A stretch of DNA of 64,000 bases, from NCBI GenBank assembly GCA_019828595.1, contig JAHQRK010000028.1, positions 434,001-498,000 on the forward strand. Direction: 5' to 3'. The notes beneath the pieces were generated by a model. It did not search any database. It was given only the letters and a program-made list of their open reading frames with translations, and was not told the origin of the DNA. The translations under genes and the position numbers were made by a program. The stretch is from Aphanomyces cochlioides (taxonomy: Eukaryota > Oomycota > Saprolegniomycetes > Saprolegniales > Verrucalvaceae). Shown here piece after piece: positions 32,158 to 43,338 of this stretch. Position 1 is the stretch's first letter. Every line of letters starts with the position of its first letter.

Positions 32158-33285
32158 ATGAAGACTGCCACCTACCTCTCTCTCGCTCTTGCCGTTGTCT
32201 CGGCCAAGCAATTCGACCCTTGCACCAAGGATGCCGACTGCGGCAGTGGTTTCTTCTGCAAACCCACCGACGACAACAAGTTCTCCATGTGCCAACCAAA
32301 TCCACCCAAGGGAGATGGCAAACAATTCTCCGTCTGCAAGGACAACAGCGAATGCCAAGCGGGATTCTACTGCAGACCCACTGACGACAAGACGTTTGCC
32401 ATGTGCCAACCCAAGAAGGACCTTGACAAGAATGTTGAAGACGCCGAACAAGCGTGCACCAACGTGAGTGTGGTGGGCGACGCCACCTACTGCGTGAAGG
32501 GACCCATCTGTGGCGACCAAGGCGACGCTTGTCCCAAGAAGGGAGATGTGGCTGTCGCGAGCTGCATCAAGACTTTGAACAGCTACGTGGATGGCACCAA
32601 GTGCGTGGCTCCTTCGGATGCTACTTGCCAAAAGATCCCGAGTGGTGCTCGTGGCTGTGTGTTTGGTGCTGCACCAGCATCGACCAGTGCTCCTGCCACT
32701 ACCTCGGCGCCTGCCTCGACATCTACTCCAACAACCACTCGTTCTCCTACGGTAACTACCGCGACAACCTCAGCTCCTGCCACCACTTCGGCTCCAACTA
32801 CCACTGGTGCCGCCAACAACAAGCAATGCAGTACCAACTGGAGCCAATGCAATGGTCAAAACTGGCCTTTTGGCGTCTGCTGCCAAGACCCCAAGTTCCA
32901 ATGCAACAAGAAGAACGAATACCTGTCGTTGTGCGAACCCAAGGAAAACAAGCGTGATGCGGACGTTGCTGTGTGGCAACAATGCGGTGGCAGCGGCTAC
33001 AAGGGTGACACTTCCTGCACCACGGGCAACAAGTGTATCAAGATCAACGACTACTACTCGCAATGCCAACCTGACGCCACCAAGTCTGGCCAACCCACTT
33101 GGTCGCAATGTGGCGGGAAGGGCTACACCGGCAAGACAGACTGCCGTGAGGAAGACAAGTGCAAGCAGTGGAACGACTATTACTCGCAATGCATTCCTCG
33201 CACTCAGCAACGTGGTGCGGACGAAGGAGAAGGCGATGACATTGATATTCCTGAACCGATCGACGTGACTGGATTTGGATTGTAG
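32158..33285 (+). CDS. secreted CBM1 protein, short form, copy B
   Basis: 375 aa, ATG at 32158. Reading both copies side by side shows two base differences from copy A (23578-24705): a silent change in the signal peptide and Lys to Asn in the first Cys module (D-D-N-K-F-S-M-C). Domain order is the same: signal, two Cys modules, one eight-Cys module, Thr-rich linker, CBM1-like, two CBM1 domains, acidic tail. Similarity upstream is limited to about 60 bp and the 3' flank differs after the stop codon, so the duplicated block is little longer than the gene. Confidence 0.88.
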   Translation: MKTATYLSLALAVVSAKQFDPCTKDADCGSGFFCKPTDDNKFSMCQPNPPKGDGKQFSVCKDNSECQAGFYCRPTDDKTFAMCQPKKDLDKNVEDAEQACTNVSVVGDATYCVKGPICGDQGDACPKKGDVAVASCIKTLNSYVDGTKCVAPSDATCQKIPSGARGCVFGAAPASTSAPATTSAPASTSTPTTTRSPTVTTATTSAPATTSAPTTTGAANNKQCSTNWSQCNGQNWPFGVCCQDPKFQCNKKNEYLSLCEPKENKRDADVAVWQQCGGSGYKGDTSCTTGNKCIKINDYYSQCQPDATKSGQPTWSQCGGKGYTGKTDCREEDKCKQWNDYYSQCIPRTQQRGADEGEGDDIDIPEPIDVTGFGL

Positions 33286-33399
33286 TTGCTTAGCAAAAAC
33301 AATGCTCTGCATTAAATTTTGACTAATGCGATAGCTCTTTGGCGTTGCTAGCTCCTCTTCACAGGCGACAGTTTCCAGTAGTCGCTGCCCCCAAGCACC

Positions 33400-33800
33400 G
33401 GATTGCTCCCATCAGGCTAGCATTGGAGGGAGTTGTGATTGATCTTGGTATATTTGTTGCCAGTGGAGCAGTTCTTGTCGCCGTGATGACATCTATGGCT
33501 ATCATATTGTTCACATCGACGTTGGGATCATGGCAGCAGAAGCGAAATGGTCAGTTTTGGCCATTGCATTGACCCCAGTTGGTAGGTACTCCGGGAGTAC
33601 AGTACTGCGAGGACCGCTGTAGGGGGAACAGACGAAGCCGAGTCAAAGACGCAGCCACTGTACTCACATTTGAACGATGCAGTCGGGAGTTAACTACCCG
33701 TGTACTCTGAGGCTGCTAGCCGAGCAACCGATCCAGCCAAGTCCGGACAAACACTGCTGTGGTCTATAGAATGACAACATTCAAAAAGTCCCAGTGAATT
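33400..33800 (-). pseudogene. heavily decayed CBM1 gene relic
   Basis: On the minus strand a corrupted CBM1-like domain (G-Q-C-N-G-Q-N-W-P) is readable near 33560-33590 and parts of the C-C-x-D-P motif near 33525. The remainder is too decayed to assign. It lies between copy B and the 3' end of the next gene. Confidence 0.6.
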
Positions 33801-33833
33801 AAAGGATTTAATGCTTTGGGTCGACGCAGGTGA

Positions 33834-35273
33834 TCATGCATCCATCATGTGGCTGCGGTGGTGGATGCGAGGAATGCACTGCGAGTAGTAGTCGTTGTAC
33901 TTGTTGCACACGTCTTCTTCGCGGCAGTCCGTCTTGCCGGTGTAGCCCTTGCCGCCACATTGAGACCAAGTGGGTTGACCTGGCTTGTTCTCGTCGGGTT
34001 GGCACTGATGGTAGTATTCATCGATCTTGACGCACTTGTTGCCAGTCGTGCACGAAGTCTGGCCGTTGTAGTTCTTGCCACCGCATTGTTGCCACACATC
34101 AATTGCAGCATCTTCAGCATCACGCTTCTTGTCCTTGGGTTCGCACAACGACAAGTACTCGTTCTTCTTGTTGCATTGGAAGTTGGGGTCTTGGCAGCAG
34201 ACACCGAAAGGCCAGTTTTGGCCGTTGCATTGGCTCCAGTTGGTGCTGCATTGCTTGTTGTTGTTGGCACCAGTGGTAGCTGGAGCCGAGGTGGTGGCAG
34301 GAGCTAAGGTTGTCGCGGCAGAAGTTGTGCCAGGAGCCGAGGTGGAAGCAGGAGCAGGGGCGGAGGTCGTGGCAGGAGCACCAGTCGAAGCTGGCACGGC
34401 ACCAAACACACAGCCGCGAGCACCGCTGGGGATCTTCTGGCAAGTGGCATCGGTAGGAGCAACACACTTTGAGGCATCCACGTAGCTGTTCAAAGTCTTG
34501 ATGCAGTCAGCCACGGCAACATCACCCTTCTTAGGACAAGCGTCGCCTTGGTCACCGCAAATTGGTCCCTTCACGCAGTAGGTGGCATCGCCGACAACGC
34601 TCACGTTGGTGCACGATTGTTCATCATCTTCAGCATCCTTTTGAGGCTCCTTCGAGTTCCAGACGCATCCCCAGGCACCAGTCTTGATCTTCTTGCACGT
34701 AGCATCTTCAGGAGCCACACACTTGGCGTTAGCACCAACGTAGCTGGTCAACGTCTTCACACAGTCAGCAACAGCGACATCACCCTTCTGGGGACAGTTT
34801 GAGCCATTGCCGCCACAGATAGGACCCTTGGAGCAGTAGGTGGCATCACCTTCCACGCTCACGTTGATACAAGATTGTTCAGCATCTCGTGCCCAGTCTT
34901 TTGGCACACATTGGGAGTACCAGGTGTTCCACTTCTTGCAGGCGGAACCATCTTCACAGCAGCTCGAGCCAACAAAGCTGCTGCCACCACATTGCGACCA
35001 GCGCTTGCCACAGCTTTCGTTGGGTTGGCACATCGAGAAGGTCTTGTCGTTGGTGGGCTTGCAGAAGAATCCCGATTGGCAGTCACCGTTGTTCTTGCAG
35101 ACCGAGTATTGCTTGCCGTCCCCCTTGGCTTCGTTGGGTTGGCACATGGAGAACTTCTCGTCGTCGGTGGGCTTGCAGAAGAACCCATTGCCGCACTCAG
35201 CATCCTTGGTGCAGGGGTCGAATTGCTTGGCCGAGACGACAGCGAGGGCAAGGGAGATGTAGGTGGCCTTCAT
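33834..35273 (-). CDS. secreted modular CBM1 protein with two eight-Cys modules
   Basis: 479 aa from the ATG at 35273 (M-K-A-T-Y-I-S-L-A); the longer frame from 35333 is not needed. Two N-terminal Cys modules, CBM1, two eight-Cys modules, Thr/Ala/Pro linker, CBM1-like domain, two CBM1 domains (W-Q-Q-C-G-G-K-N-Y and W-S-Q-C-G-G-K-G-Y) and a short H-H-R-S-H-M-M-D-A end. K-K-R-D-A-E-D separates CBM1-like and first CBM1. Its N-terminal two thirds are nearly identical to the divergent gene at 36551, making a large inverted repeat with a 1.28-kb spacer. Confidence 0.88.
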   Translation of the reverse strand: MKATYISLALAVVSAKQFDPCTKDAECGNGFFCKPTDDEKFSMCQPNEAKGDGKQYSVCKNNGDCQSGFFCKPTNDKTFSMCQPNESCGKRWSQCGGSSFVGSSCCEDGSACKKWNTWYSQCVPKDWARDAEQSCINVSVEGDATYCSKGPICGGNGSNCPQKGDVAVADCVKTLTSYVGANAKCVAPEDATCKKIKTGAWGCVWNSKEPQKDAEDDEQSCTNVSVVGDATYCVKGPICGDQGDACPKKGDVAVADCIKTLNSYVDASKCVAPTDATCQKIPSGARGCVFGAVPASTGAPATTSAPAPASTSAPGTTSAATTLAPATTSAPATTGANNNKQCSTNWSQCNGQNWPFGVCCQDPNFQCNKKNEYLSLCEPKDKKRDAEDAAIDVWQQCGGKNYNGQTSCTTGNKCVKIDEYYHQCQPDENKPGQPTWSQCGGKGYTGKTDCREEDVCNKYNDYYSQCIPRIHHRSHMMDA

Positions 35274-36550
35274 GACGGTGACGGACGAAGTGAATTTGGC
35301 TTGTGACGGCAATGGCGTACCGTAGTATATCATAATGAAGGGTTGGAAAACCTCTGAAAATGAATACTTCTAGTAAAATTCACCATGGGACAACGTGGGC
35401 GGCAGAGCATTGTAACAACAGTAGAACCGCATGCTCGAGGCACTCTTGTTCCTGGAGAAGCTCAAAATTTCGGCTTGAAGCGCTGCAGTTTGTTGACTTC
35501 GATCGTGCGTCAGGATGTGGCAAGGTGAGATGCAGTTGGTGCCGCACATATGCCGTGGAAAGCCGTGTCGTTCGCACGGCAAGGATACAACGAGAGTCTT
35601 GGGCATTATGATTGCCATCTGAACACGCAAGCTAGCATGATAAGCACATGACTTGATTCTCGTTCTCAACAAGGATATGCAGCTATCAATGCAAGCCGCA
35701 CGGCTTGCAGTCGTTTCCTCATCCAGCTTTGACTTTCCCGCTGACGGTTCAATATCATCGATTCATGACAAACTACAGCAGCTGCAAGGGAAAGCGTACT
35801 TGGTATATAGCACCGTAGACTCTCTTGTTCGACAGCCTAGCTAGGCCTTCCTTCCATACAATCCAAGACACTGATCCATCGAATCCACCGCATCGCTATG
35901 TAGGATGAAGAGAGGAGAAGGAAGCTTCCTCGGTATAAAGTCCATCTTTGGCTTGCTGTACACTGTACAATCGCCACATGCTGACACTGTGGCAAGAAAA
36001 GCGAACTTGAGTGGAGCACAAGGTTTACTGCGCCAGCATCCTCCTCCCCATCTTCTCAGTTGCATGGTCGTTAAAGTGTAGCTGCAGCTTGGTCAACCGT
36101 GCAACAACGTCAAAAAGAATGACGGGCCGACTGCACAACCACAGAAGATAGAAGTGGCTTCGTACGGTGGCTGAATTTGCCGTGGGGGGCTTGCGACTTG
36201 GCGACCGAGAGCGGAACAAACGCACAGCAGGTTGATGGCCATTTCACCTCTGAATTCAGGAAGTTGATTTGCATATGGCGGCGGAGAGTGTTCGTTGGTG
36301 GAGCGTGTGTTTTGTACAACGTGAAGTGGATGTGATCCATACGATGGGGCGACTACGCCACTCTCTTGAGTTGCGAACGACAAGACATACTTGACGCGAG
36401 TACAGCCTTGGGTTGTACACTCTTGCTCTCCCAACTAACGTTGAAGTGGGTACACTGCGTCCGTGTCGGAGGATTGTCCTGTCAGAGCCTTGATGAATTA
36501 TTTGGTCATTTTGGAATTTATTCCATACCACTTGAACCACCGTCACCATC
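35274..36550. other. divergent intergenic region, 1.28 kb
   Basis: Presumed promoter region for both flanking paralogues. No gene or repeat recognised; similarity between the two sides extends only a short way upstream of the start codons. Confidence 0.4.
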
Positions 36551-37909
36551 ATGAAGGCCACCTACATCTCCCTTGCCCTCGCTGTCGTCTCGGCCAAGCA
36601 ATTCGACCCCTGCACCAAGGATGCTGAGTGCGGCAATGGGTTCTTCTGCAAGCCCACCGACGACAAGAAGTTCTCCATGTGCCAACCCAACGAAGCCAAG
36701 GGGGACGGCAAGCAATACTCGGTCTGCAAGAACAACGGTGACTGCCAATCGGGATTCTTCTGCAAGCCCACCAACGACAAGACCTTCTCGATGTGCCAAC
36801 CCAACGAAAGCTGTGGCAAGCGCTGGTCGCAATGTGGTGGCAGCAGCTTTGTTGGCTCGAGCTGCTGTGAAGATGGTTCCGCCTGCAAGAAGTGGAACAC
36901 CTGGTACTCCCAATGTGTGCCAAAAGACTGGGCACGAGATGCTGAACAATCTTGTATCAACGTGAGCGTGGAAGGTGATGCCACCTACTGCTCCAAGGGT
37001 CCTATCTGTGGCGGCAATGGCTCAAACTGTCCCCAGAAGGGTGATGTCGCTGTTGCTGACTGTGTGAAGACCTTGACAAGCTACGTCGGTGCTAACGCCA
37101 AGTGTGTGGCTCCTGAAGATGCTACGTGCAAGAAGATCAAGACTGGTGCCTGGGGATGCGTCTGGAACTCGAAGGAGCCTCAAAAGGATGCTGAAGATGA
37201 TGAACAATCGTGCACCAACGTGAGCGTTGTCGGCGATGCCACCTACTGCGTGAAGGGACCAATTTGCGGTGACCAAGGCGACGCTTGTCCTAAGAAGGGT
37301 GATGTTGCCGTGGCTGACTGCATCAAGACTTTGAACAGCTACGTGGATGCCTCAAAGTGTGTTGCTCCTACCGATGCCACTTGCCAGAAGATCCCCAGCG
37401 GTGCTCGCGGCTGTGTGTTTGGTGCCGTGCCAGCTTCGACTGGTGCTCCTGCCACCACCTCCGCCCCTGCTCCTGCTTCCACCTCGGCTCCTGCCACCAC
37501 TGGTGCCGCCAACAACAAGCAATGCAGCACCAACTGGAGCCAATGCAATGGCCAAAACTGGCCATACGGCGTGTGCTGCCAAGACCCCAACTTCCAATGT
37601 AACCGCAAGAACGAATACTTGTCGTTGTGCGAGCCCAAGGACAAGAAGCGTGACGCTGAAGATGGTGAAGTCGCCGTGTGGCAACAGTGCGGTGGCATCG
37701 GCTACAAGGGTGATACTTCTTGCGCGACTGGCAACAAGTGCAACAAGATCAACGACTACTATTCGCAATGCCAACCTGATTCCTCCTCGCCTGGCCAACC
37801 TACTTGGTCTCAATGCGGCGGCAAGAACTACTCTGGCAAGACGGACTGCCGCGCTGAAGACCAATGCAAGGCATGGAACGACCACTACTCGCAATGCGTC
37901 CCCAAGTAA
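36551..37909 (+). CDS. secreted modular CBM1 protein with two eight-Cys modules
   Basis: 452 aa, ATG at 36551. Same order as the gene at 33834-35273 but the linker is shorter and the protein ends right after the last CBM1 (S-Q-C-V-P-K), without an acidic tail. Both eight-Cys modules keep all eight cysteines and the N-V-S site. K-K-R-D-A-E-D lies after the CBM1-like domain. No intron needed. Confidence 0.88.
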   Translation: MKATYISLALAVVSAKQFDPCTKDAECGNGFFCKPTDDKKFSMCQPNEAKGDGKQYSVCKNNGDCQSGFFCKPTNDKTFSMCQPNESCGKRWSQCGGSSFVGSSCCEDGSACKKWNTWYSQCVPKDWARDAEQSCINVSVEGDATYCSKGPICGGNGSNCPQKGDVAVADCVKTLTSYVGANAKCVAPEDATCKKIKTGAWGCVWNSKEPQKDAEDDEQSCTNVSVVGDATYCVKGPICGDQGDACPKKGDVAVADCIKTLNSYVDASKCVAPTDATCQKIPSGARGCVFGAVPASTGAPATTSAPAPASTSAPATTGAANNKQCSTNWSQCNGQNWPYGVCCQDPNFQCNRKNEYLSLCEPKDKKRDAEDGEVAVWQQCGGIGYKGDTSCATGNKCNKINDYYSQCQPDSSSPGQPTWSQCGGKNYSGKTDCRAEDQCKAWNDHYSQCVPK

Positions 37910-38677
37910 CTTTTCCTAAGTGGTAATGAATCTTTTTGTGAACTTTTGCTTTACCAACGAAGATGCAACTTCACTGTAAAGTGTAAAGTCGTAGTTTACC
38001 ACTTTACGGTGCAGTGTCAAATAGCGTTTGCTACTACTGTATTAATACAGTCTTTAACTCATGATATGTCTGCAAATCCCCGCAAGTTTTCTGTACCACG
38101 TTTTGTCGCAGCTTGAGGCTCAAAATACAGTAAAGGAGTTCACATTCTACCTTTGAAAATACGGGATGCTGGCAAATTCAGTGACTTTTCGAGTCCATCA
38201 TCGAACATTTATCTTGTCTTGATGCGACGATTGATCGACCACCAGTGAAAAAAAGCCGTGGCTATTGAGCTCATAGAATGTTTCAACCAAGCGCTTTGTC
38301 AGCAAACGAAGCTTTGGCATGCTCATGCATCCCCGTCCTCAACGTGGTCGCTCCAAATGACGGTAGACCAAGATTTTCAGACAAGTACGATTGCACGCCG
38401 CCTTTCCAGCTGCTATTTTTTCCATCAATCGACAGCAACACGAAAGAAGACAGAGCCATGGAGCATTGAATGATAGCAAGATGAATTTCTCGTTGTCAAA
38501 TGTTAGAACCTCTTCGAGAGGTGTACATCGCCACGGCGACCAAGTCGACGCCTCAGGTTGAGAATGAAAAAAAGTTCTAAATTTTATTCGAATTTTTCAA
38601 ATATCGTACTTAGTGGGGCCGTCGTGGGGCTGCCAGACTGACTGGAGCCTGCACTCATTCTCGGATCTTCTATCAGG
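37910..38677. other. intergenic stretch
   Basis: 3' flank of one gene and 5' flank of the next. A short inverted repeat (AGTGTAAAGTCG and CCACTTTACGGT area, 37978-38012) follows the first gene and might mark its transcript end. Otherwise nothing. Confidence 0.35.
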
Positions 38678-41095
38678 ATGCAAGTGAGCTTGATTGTCGC
38701 CGCCATTGTCGCCGCGGCCTCGACTGTGAGTGCATCCAATGCCACCACGTGCGTTGAAAGCTTTGACTTGTGCGGCGCTGGCAAGAAGTGCTGCGAAGGC
38801 CTCACGTGCTACGAGTTCAACGATGGTGTTGCACAATGTTTGGACCACAAACCAACCAAGGCGCCCAAGAAACATACCCGTGATGCCGAGCAATCGTGCA
38901 TCAACGTCAGTGTTGTCGGTGATGCTACCTACTGCGTGAAGGGACCCATTTGCGGCGATGAAGGAGACAACTGCCCCAAGAAGGGTGACGTCGCCTCGCA
39001 AGATTGCATCCAGACGTTGAACAGTTACGTTGAAGCTTCCAAGTGCGTGGCACCCGTCGATGCTACATGCCAAAAGATCCCCAGCGGTGCCCGTGGTTGT
39101 GTCTTTGGTCCAATTCCAGCATCTACGGCTGCGCCTGCGTCCACGGCTGCGCCTGCGTCCACGGCTGCTCCTACAACTGCTGCTCCTCCCGCCAAGAAGG
39201 ACTGCATCAACGTCAGCGTTGTTGGCGACGCCACTTACTGCGTCAAGGGTCCCATTTGCGGTGACGAAGGTGACAACTGCCCCAAGAAGGGCGACGTGGC
39301 CTCGCAAGATTGCATCAAGACATTGAACAGCTACATCGATGCTAACAAGTGTGTTGCCCCAGTGGACGCTACCTGCCAACGTATCCCCAGCGGTGCTCGT
39401 GGCTGCGTCTTTGGCTCGGTCCCCGCCTCCACAGCTGGCCCTGCCTCTACTTCTGCCCCTGCTTCGACCTCTGCTCCAGCCTCCACTTTTGCTCCTGCAA
39501 AGAAGGACTGCATCAACGTGAGCGTTGTCGGTGATGCTACCTACTGCGTCAAGGGACCCATTTGCGGTGACGAAGGTGACAACTGCCCCAAGAAGGGTGA
39601 TATTGCCTCGCAAGATTGTATCAAGACTTTGAACAGCTACATTGACGGCAACAAGTGTGTCGCTCGTGTTGACGCTACCTGCCAACGTATCCCCAGCGGT
39701 GCTCGTGGCTGCGTCTTTGGCTCGGTCCCCGCCTCCACAGCTGCCCCTGCCTCCACCTCTGCTCCTGCCTCCACTTCTGCTCCAGCCTCCACTGCTGCTC
39801 CCGCCAAGAAGGACTGCAACAACGTCAGCGTTGTTGGCGACGCCACCTACTGCGTGAAGGGCCCTATCTGCGGTGACGAAGGCGACAACTGCCCCAAGAA
39901 GGGCGATATTGCCTCGGCTGACTGCATCAAGACTTTGACCAGCTACGTGGACTCGTACAAGTGCGTCGCTCCAGTTGATGCCACGTGCCAACGTATCCCC
40001 AGTGGAGCTCGCGGTTGTGTCTTTGGACCTGTGCCAGCTTCAACAGCTGCCCCATCCACCACCTCGTCTGCCTGCACCAACGTGAGCGTCGAAGGCGATG
40101 CTACGTACTGCATCACTGGAAAAATTTGCTCGGGTGATGGCTCCAACGGTGTGAGTTGCCCTAAGAAGGGTGACATTGCCGTGCAAGACTGCGTCAAGAA
40201 CGTCCGCAGCTACGTCGATGCCGCCAAGTGCGTTGCTCCTGAAGATGCCACGTGCAAGAAGCTCAAGACTGGTGCTTGGGGTTGCGTGTGGGAATCGCAG
40301 TCGCCACAGAAGGATACCAAGGATGGTGACCAATCGTGCACCAACGTTAGCGTTGTTGGTGATGCCACCTACTGCGTTCCTGGCCCTATCTGTGGTGACG
40401 AAGGCTCCAACTGCCCAAAGAAGGGCGATGTCGCCTCTGCCGACTGCATCAAGACGTTGAACAGCTATGTCGGTGGCACTGCCAAATGCGTCGCCCCAGT
40501 TGACGCTACGTGCCAAAAGATCCCAAGCGGTGCCCGTGGTTGTGTCTTCGGTCCCGTGCCAGCCTCCACTGCTGCCCCTGCCTCGACAAGCACCACCACT
40601 GCCGCCCCTGCGACTACCCGATCGACCACGACATCTGCTCCTGGCACCACGGCCTCGTCGTCGACGACTGCTACCCCTGCCACCACCGGTGCCAACAACA
40701 AGCAATGCAGCACCAACTGGAGCCAATGCAATGGCCAAAACTGGCCATACGGCGTGTGCTGCCAAGACCCCAACTTCCAATGCAACCGCAAGAACGAGTA
40801 CTTGTCGTTGTGCGAACCCAAAGACAAGAAGCGCGATGCCGACGTTGCTGAAGTCGCCGTGTGGCAACAATGCGGTGGTGTCGCCTACAAGGGCGACACT
40901 TCGTGCACAAAGGGCAACGTGTGCATGAAGATCAACGACTACTACTCTCAATGCCAACCCGACAAGGATGTGTCTGGCCAACCTACTTGGTCTCAATGCG
41001 GTGGCAAGAACTACTCTGGCAAGACGGACTGCCGCGCTGAAGACCAATGCAAGGCATGGAACGACTACTACTCGCAGTGCGTCCCCAAGAATTAA
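38678..41095 (+). CDS. secreted protein with six eight-Cys modules and three CBM1-type domains
   Basis: 805 aa, ATG at 38678 (M-Q-V-S-L-I-V-A-A signal peptide). The N-terminal module differs from the QFDPC type: C-V-E-S-F-D-L-C-G-A-G-K-K-C-C-E-G. Six eight-Cys modules follow (starting near residues 72, 175, 277, 379, 466 and 552), the first four and the sixth of the G-A-R-G-C-V-F type, the fifth of the G-A-W-G-C-V-W type with three extra residues. Modules are joined by P-A-S-T-A-A-P-A-S-T linkers. After a long Thr/Ser linker come a CBM1-like domain and two CBM1 domains. It is the largest member; internal duplication of module plus linker explains its size. Dibasic K-K-R-D-A precedes the final CBM1 pair. 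Confidence 0.9.
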   Translation: MQVSLIVAAIVAAASTVSASNATTCVESFDLCGAGKKCCEGLTCYEFNDGVAQCLDHKPTKAPKKHTRDAEQSCINVSVVGDATYCVKGPICGDEGDNCPKKGDVASQDCIQTLNSYVEASKCVAPVDATCQKIPSGARGCVFGPIPASTAAPASTAAPASTAAPTTAAPPAKKDCINVSVVGDATYCVKGPICGDEGDNCPKKGDVASQDCIKTLNSYIDANKCVAPVDATCQRIPSGARGCVFGSVPASTAGPASTSAPASTSAPASTFAPAKKDCINVSVVGDATYCVKGPICGDEGDNCPKKGDIASQDCIKTLNSYIDGNKCVARVDATCQRIPSGARGCVFGSVPASTAAPASTSAPASTSAPASTAAPAKKDCNNVSVVGDATYCVKGPICGDEGDNCPKKGDIASADCIKTLTSYVDSYKCVAPVDATCQRIPSGARGCVFGPVPASTAAPSTTSSACTNVSVEGDATYCITGKICSGDGSNGVSCPKKGDIAVQDCVKNVRSYVDAAKCVAPEDATCKKLKTGAWGCVWESQSPQKDTKDGDQSCTNVSVVGDATYCVPGPICGDEGSNCPKKGDVASADCIKTLNSYVGGTAKCVAPVDATCQKIPSGARGCVFGPVPASTAAPASTSTTTAAPATTRSTTTSAPGTTASSSTTATPATTGANNKQCSTNWSQCNGQNWPYGVCCQDPNFQCNRKNEYLSLCEPKDKKRDADVAEVAVWQQCGGVAYKGDTSCTKGNVCMKINDYYSQCQPDKDVSGQPTWSQCGGKNYSGKTDCRAEDQCKAWNDYYSQCVPKN

Positions 41096-42027
41096 GTTTT
41101 GACTAGCTTCCATGTTGTATGGCATAATGCTCAACACAATCCGTTCGTCGTGACACTTCTTTGTCCAGAGCCACGCCGCGCGTCGTCTTTCTTGAGGACA
41201 ACCCAACAAGGATGCGATTGTGTGTCTAAATTCCATCAAGTCGTAGCATGGAATCGATCGTGGTAGCTTGGCGAACAAGCAGGACCACGCGGTCATGCCT
41301 TCAAGTTCAACGACCCATTGCGATCTTCACGATGTTGTCCGATCGAGCAAGCTGCATTAAGTCCGACTCATGGACAGATTCAAGTTGAGAGGATTTGCAC
41401 ACACAGAGTCCGACATGCGCATGTTTGTTTGGTCGAGATACTTGCGATTAGAGCGCATTCCACAGGAGGATTCTATACATGTACAACCCAGCAACATGGC
41501 GTACCGCAACCGGTAGTCATTTGCCAAAGATTCCCCCTGCTTCACCACACGACGAGATACAGAACACGGTATTGAACGTGTCTTTCACAAGGGAGATCGA
41601 AAGAGATCGTCAAGACAGCCGCGATCGAGAAGATGATCTAGAATCCAAGCATGTATGATGCGGCTTCGACGATTCGGACAATGCTTGAGCTTGCAGTGGG
41701 GACCGCACGTTGCATCATGGAATCCCCAGCGACCGATCCGTAGTTTAGAGCGAAACTGCGCCGACAGGAGACTGTGGACACTCTTCCTGCCAAGATTACT
41801 GAGGGATATTATCGAGGGAAAGCTTGGAAAGCAATGGAATGACTCCATGGAGGAGCAAGATGAGCATCGGGACAGAAAGATGTCAGACAGTCGTCAGAAA
41901 ATTTTGAAGTTCATGAAGATGCGATCGGACTTAGAAAAGTGTCGTTGGGGTCGGACGCTCTCTCGTCTGTCTCGCGAAAACATTCGAGGTCGAAGACCAT
42001 GTGCCATTCTCGTTTCTTCCGCCAGCC
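41096..42027. other. intergenic stretch
   Basis: About 930 bp with no gene I can support. One 158-codon frame at 41655-42131 overlaps the next gene in another frame and looks like chance. Confidence 0.4.
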
Positions 42028-43338
42028 ATGCAAGTCGCTTTGATCATCGCTGCTGTTGCCGCCACCGCCTCTGCTACCATCCAGCTCAACGCCACGGCGA
42101 CGTGCTCGGAAAACTACGACCTCTGTGGTGAAGGCAAGCCTTGCTGCAATGGACTCAAGTGCTACACGTTCACCGACGGCGTTGCACAATGCTTGGACCA
42201 TCAACCCACTCATCCAACCAAGGCTCATGTCCGTGACGCTGAAGATGCCGAAGACACTCAAGTCGAATGCACGAATGTGAGCGTGGAAGGTGATGCTACC
42301 TACTGCGTGAGTGGCTTCATCTGTGGTGGCAATGGATCCAAGTGTCCCAAGAAGGGCGACGTCGCTGTAAAGGACTGCGTGGCTAATGTCCGCAGCTACG
42401 TCGACGCTGCCAAGTGTGTCGCCCCTGAAGATGCTAGCTGCAAGAAGCTCAAGACTGGCGCTTGGGGCTGCGTGTGGAACTCGAAGGAACCTCAAAAGGA
42501 TGCCGAAGACGCGAACCACCGATGCAGCACCAACTGGAGCCAATGCAATGGTCAAAACTGGCCATACCGCGTCTGCTGCCAAGACCCCAACTTTCAATGC
42601 AACAAGAAGAACGATTATTTGTCGTTGTGCGAACCCAAGGACAAGAAACGCGACGCTGAAGACGATGAGCAATCGTGCACGAACGTGAGCGTTGTTGGTG
42701 ATGCCACGTACTGCGTCAAGGGACCAATTTGCGGTGACCAAGGTGATGCTTGCCCTAAGAAGGGTGACGTCGCCGTGGCTGACTGCATCAAGACGTTGAA
42801 CAGCTACATTGATGCCTACAAGTGCGTCGCTCCAACAGATGCCACTTGCCAACGCATTCCAAGTGGTGCTCGCGGTTGTGTCTTTGGTGCTGTGTCGCCC
42901 TCGACTGAAGTGCCCCCAACCACTCCCGTCACCACGAGTGCCAACAAGCAATGCAGCACCAACTGGAGCCAATGCAATGGCCAAAACTGGCCATACGGCG
43001 TGTGCTGCCAAGACCCCAACTTCCAATGCAACCGCAAGAACGAGTACTTGTCGTTGTGCGAACCCAAAGACAAGAAGCGCGATGCCGACGTTGCTGAAGT
43101 CGCCGTGTGGCAACAATGCGGTGGTGTCGCCTACAAGGGCGACACTTCGTGCACAAAGGGCAACGTGTGCATGAAGATCAACGACTACTACTCTCAATGC
43201 CAACCCGACAAGGATGTGTCTGGCCTTCCCACGTGGTCTCAATGCGGTGGCAAGAACTACCGCGGCAAATCCGTTTGCCGTGAAGAAGACAAATGCCACC
43301 AGTGGAACGACTACTACTCGCAGTGCGTCCCCAAGTAA
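42028..43338 (+). CDS. secreted protein with two eight-Cys modules and duplicated CBM1-like domains
   Basis: 436 aa from the ATG at 42028 (M-Q-V-A-L-I-I-A-A signal); the frame continues upstream only to a GTG. N-terminal module [15 protein letters not shown] matches the 805-aa neighbour. Then eight-Cys module (G-A-W-G-C-V-W type), CBM1-like domain, K-K-R-D-A-E-D-D, second eight-Cys module (G-A-R-G-C-V-F type), short linker, second CBM1-like domain, and two CBM1 domains ending S-Q-C-V-P-K. The order, module / CBM1-like / module / CBM1-like, is unique here. The last 380 bp are nearly identical to the end of the 805-aa gene. Confidence 0.88.
   Translation: MQVALIIAAVAATASATIQLNATATCSENYDLCGEGKPCCNGLKCYTFTDGVAQCLDHQPTHPTKAHVRDAEDAEDTQVECTNVSVEGDATYCVSGFICGGNGSKCPKKGDVAVKDCVANVRSYVDAAKCVAPEDASCKKLKTGAWGCVWNSKEPQKDAEDANHRCSTNWSQCNGQNWPYRVCCQDPNFQCNKKNDYLSLCEPKDKKRDAEDDEQSCTNVSVVGDATYCVKGPICGDQGDACPKKGDVAVADCIKTLNSYIDAYKCVAPTDATCQRIPSGARGCVFGAVSPSTEVPPTTPVTTSANKQCSTNWSQCNGQNWPYGVCCQDPNFQCNRKNEYLSLCEPKDKKRDADVAEVAVWQQCGGVAYKGDTSCTKGNVCMKINDYYSQCQPDKDVSGLPTWSQCGGKNYRGKSVCREEDKCHQWNDYYSQCVPK

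Noticed and set aside
38597..39991. 464-codon open frame on the minus strand across the six-module gene
   Set aside because: It is the exact antisense of the Cys-module repeats; the codon bias of the real gene keeps the opposite strand open. No independent motif.
40040..41296. 418-codon minus-strand open frame
   Set aside because: Antisense of the 3' part of the six-module gene; repetitive Val/Ala-rich translation typical of such shadows.
14899..43338. CRISPR-like or satellite array because of the many repeats
   Set aside because: Repeats are coding modules in frame with conserved cysteines, not short spacers between direct repeats; the genome is eukaryotic.
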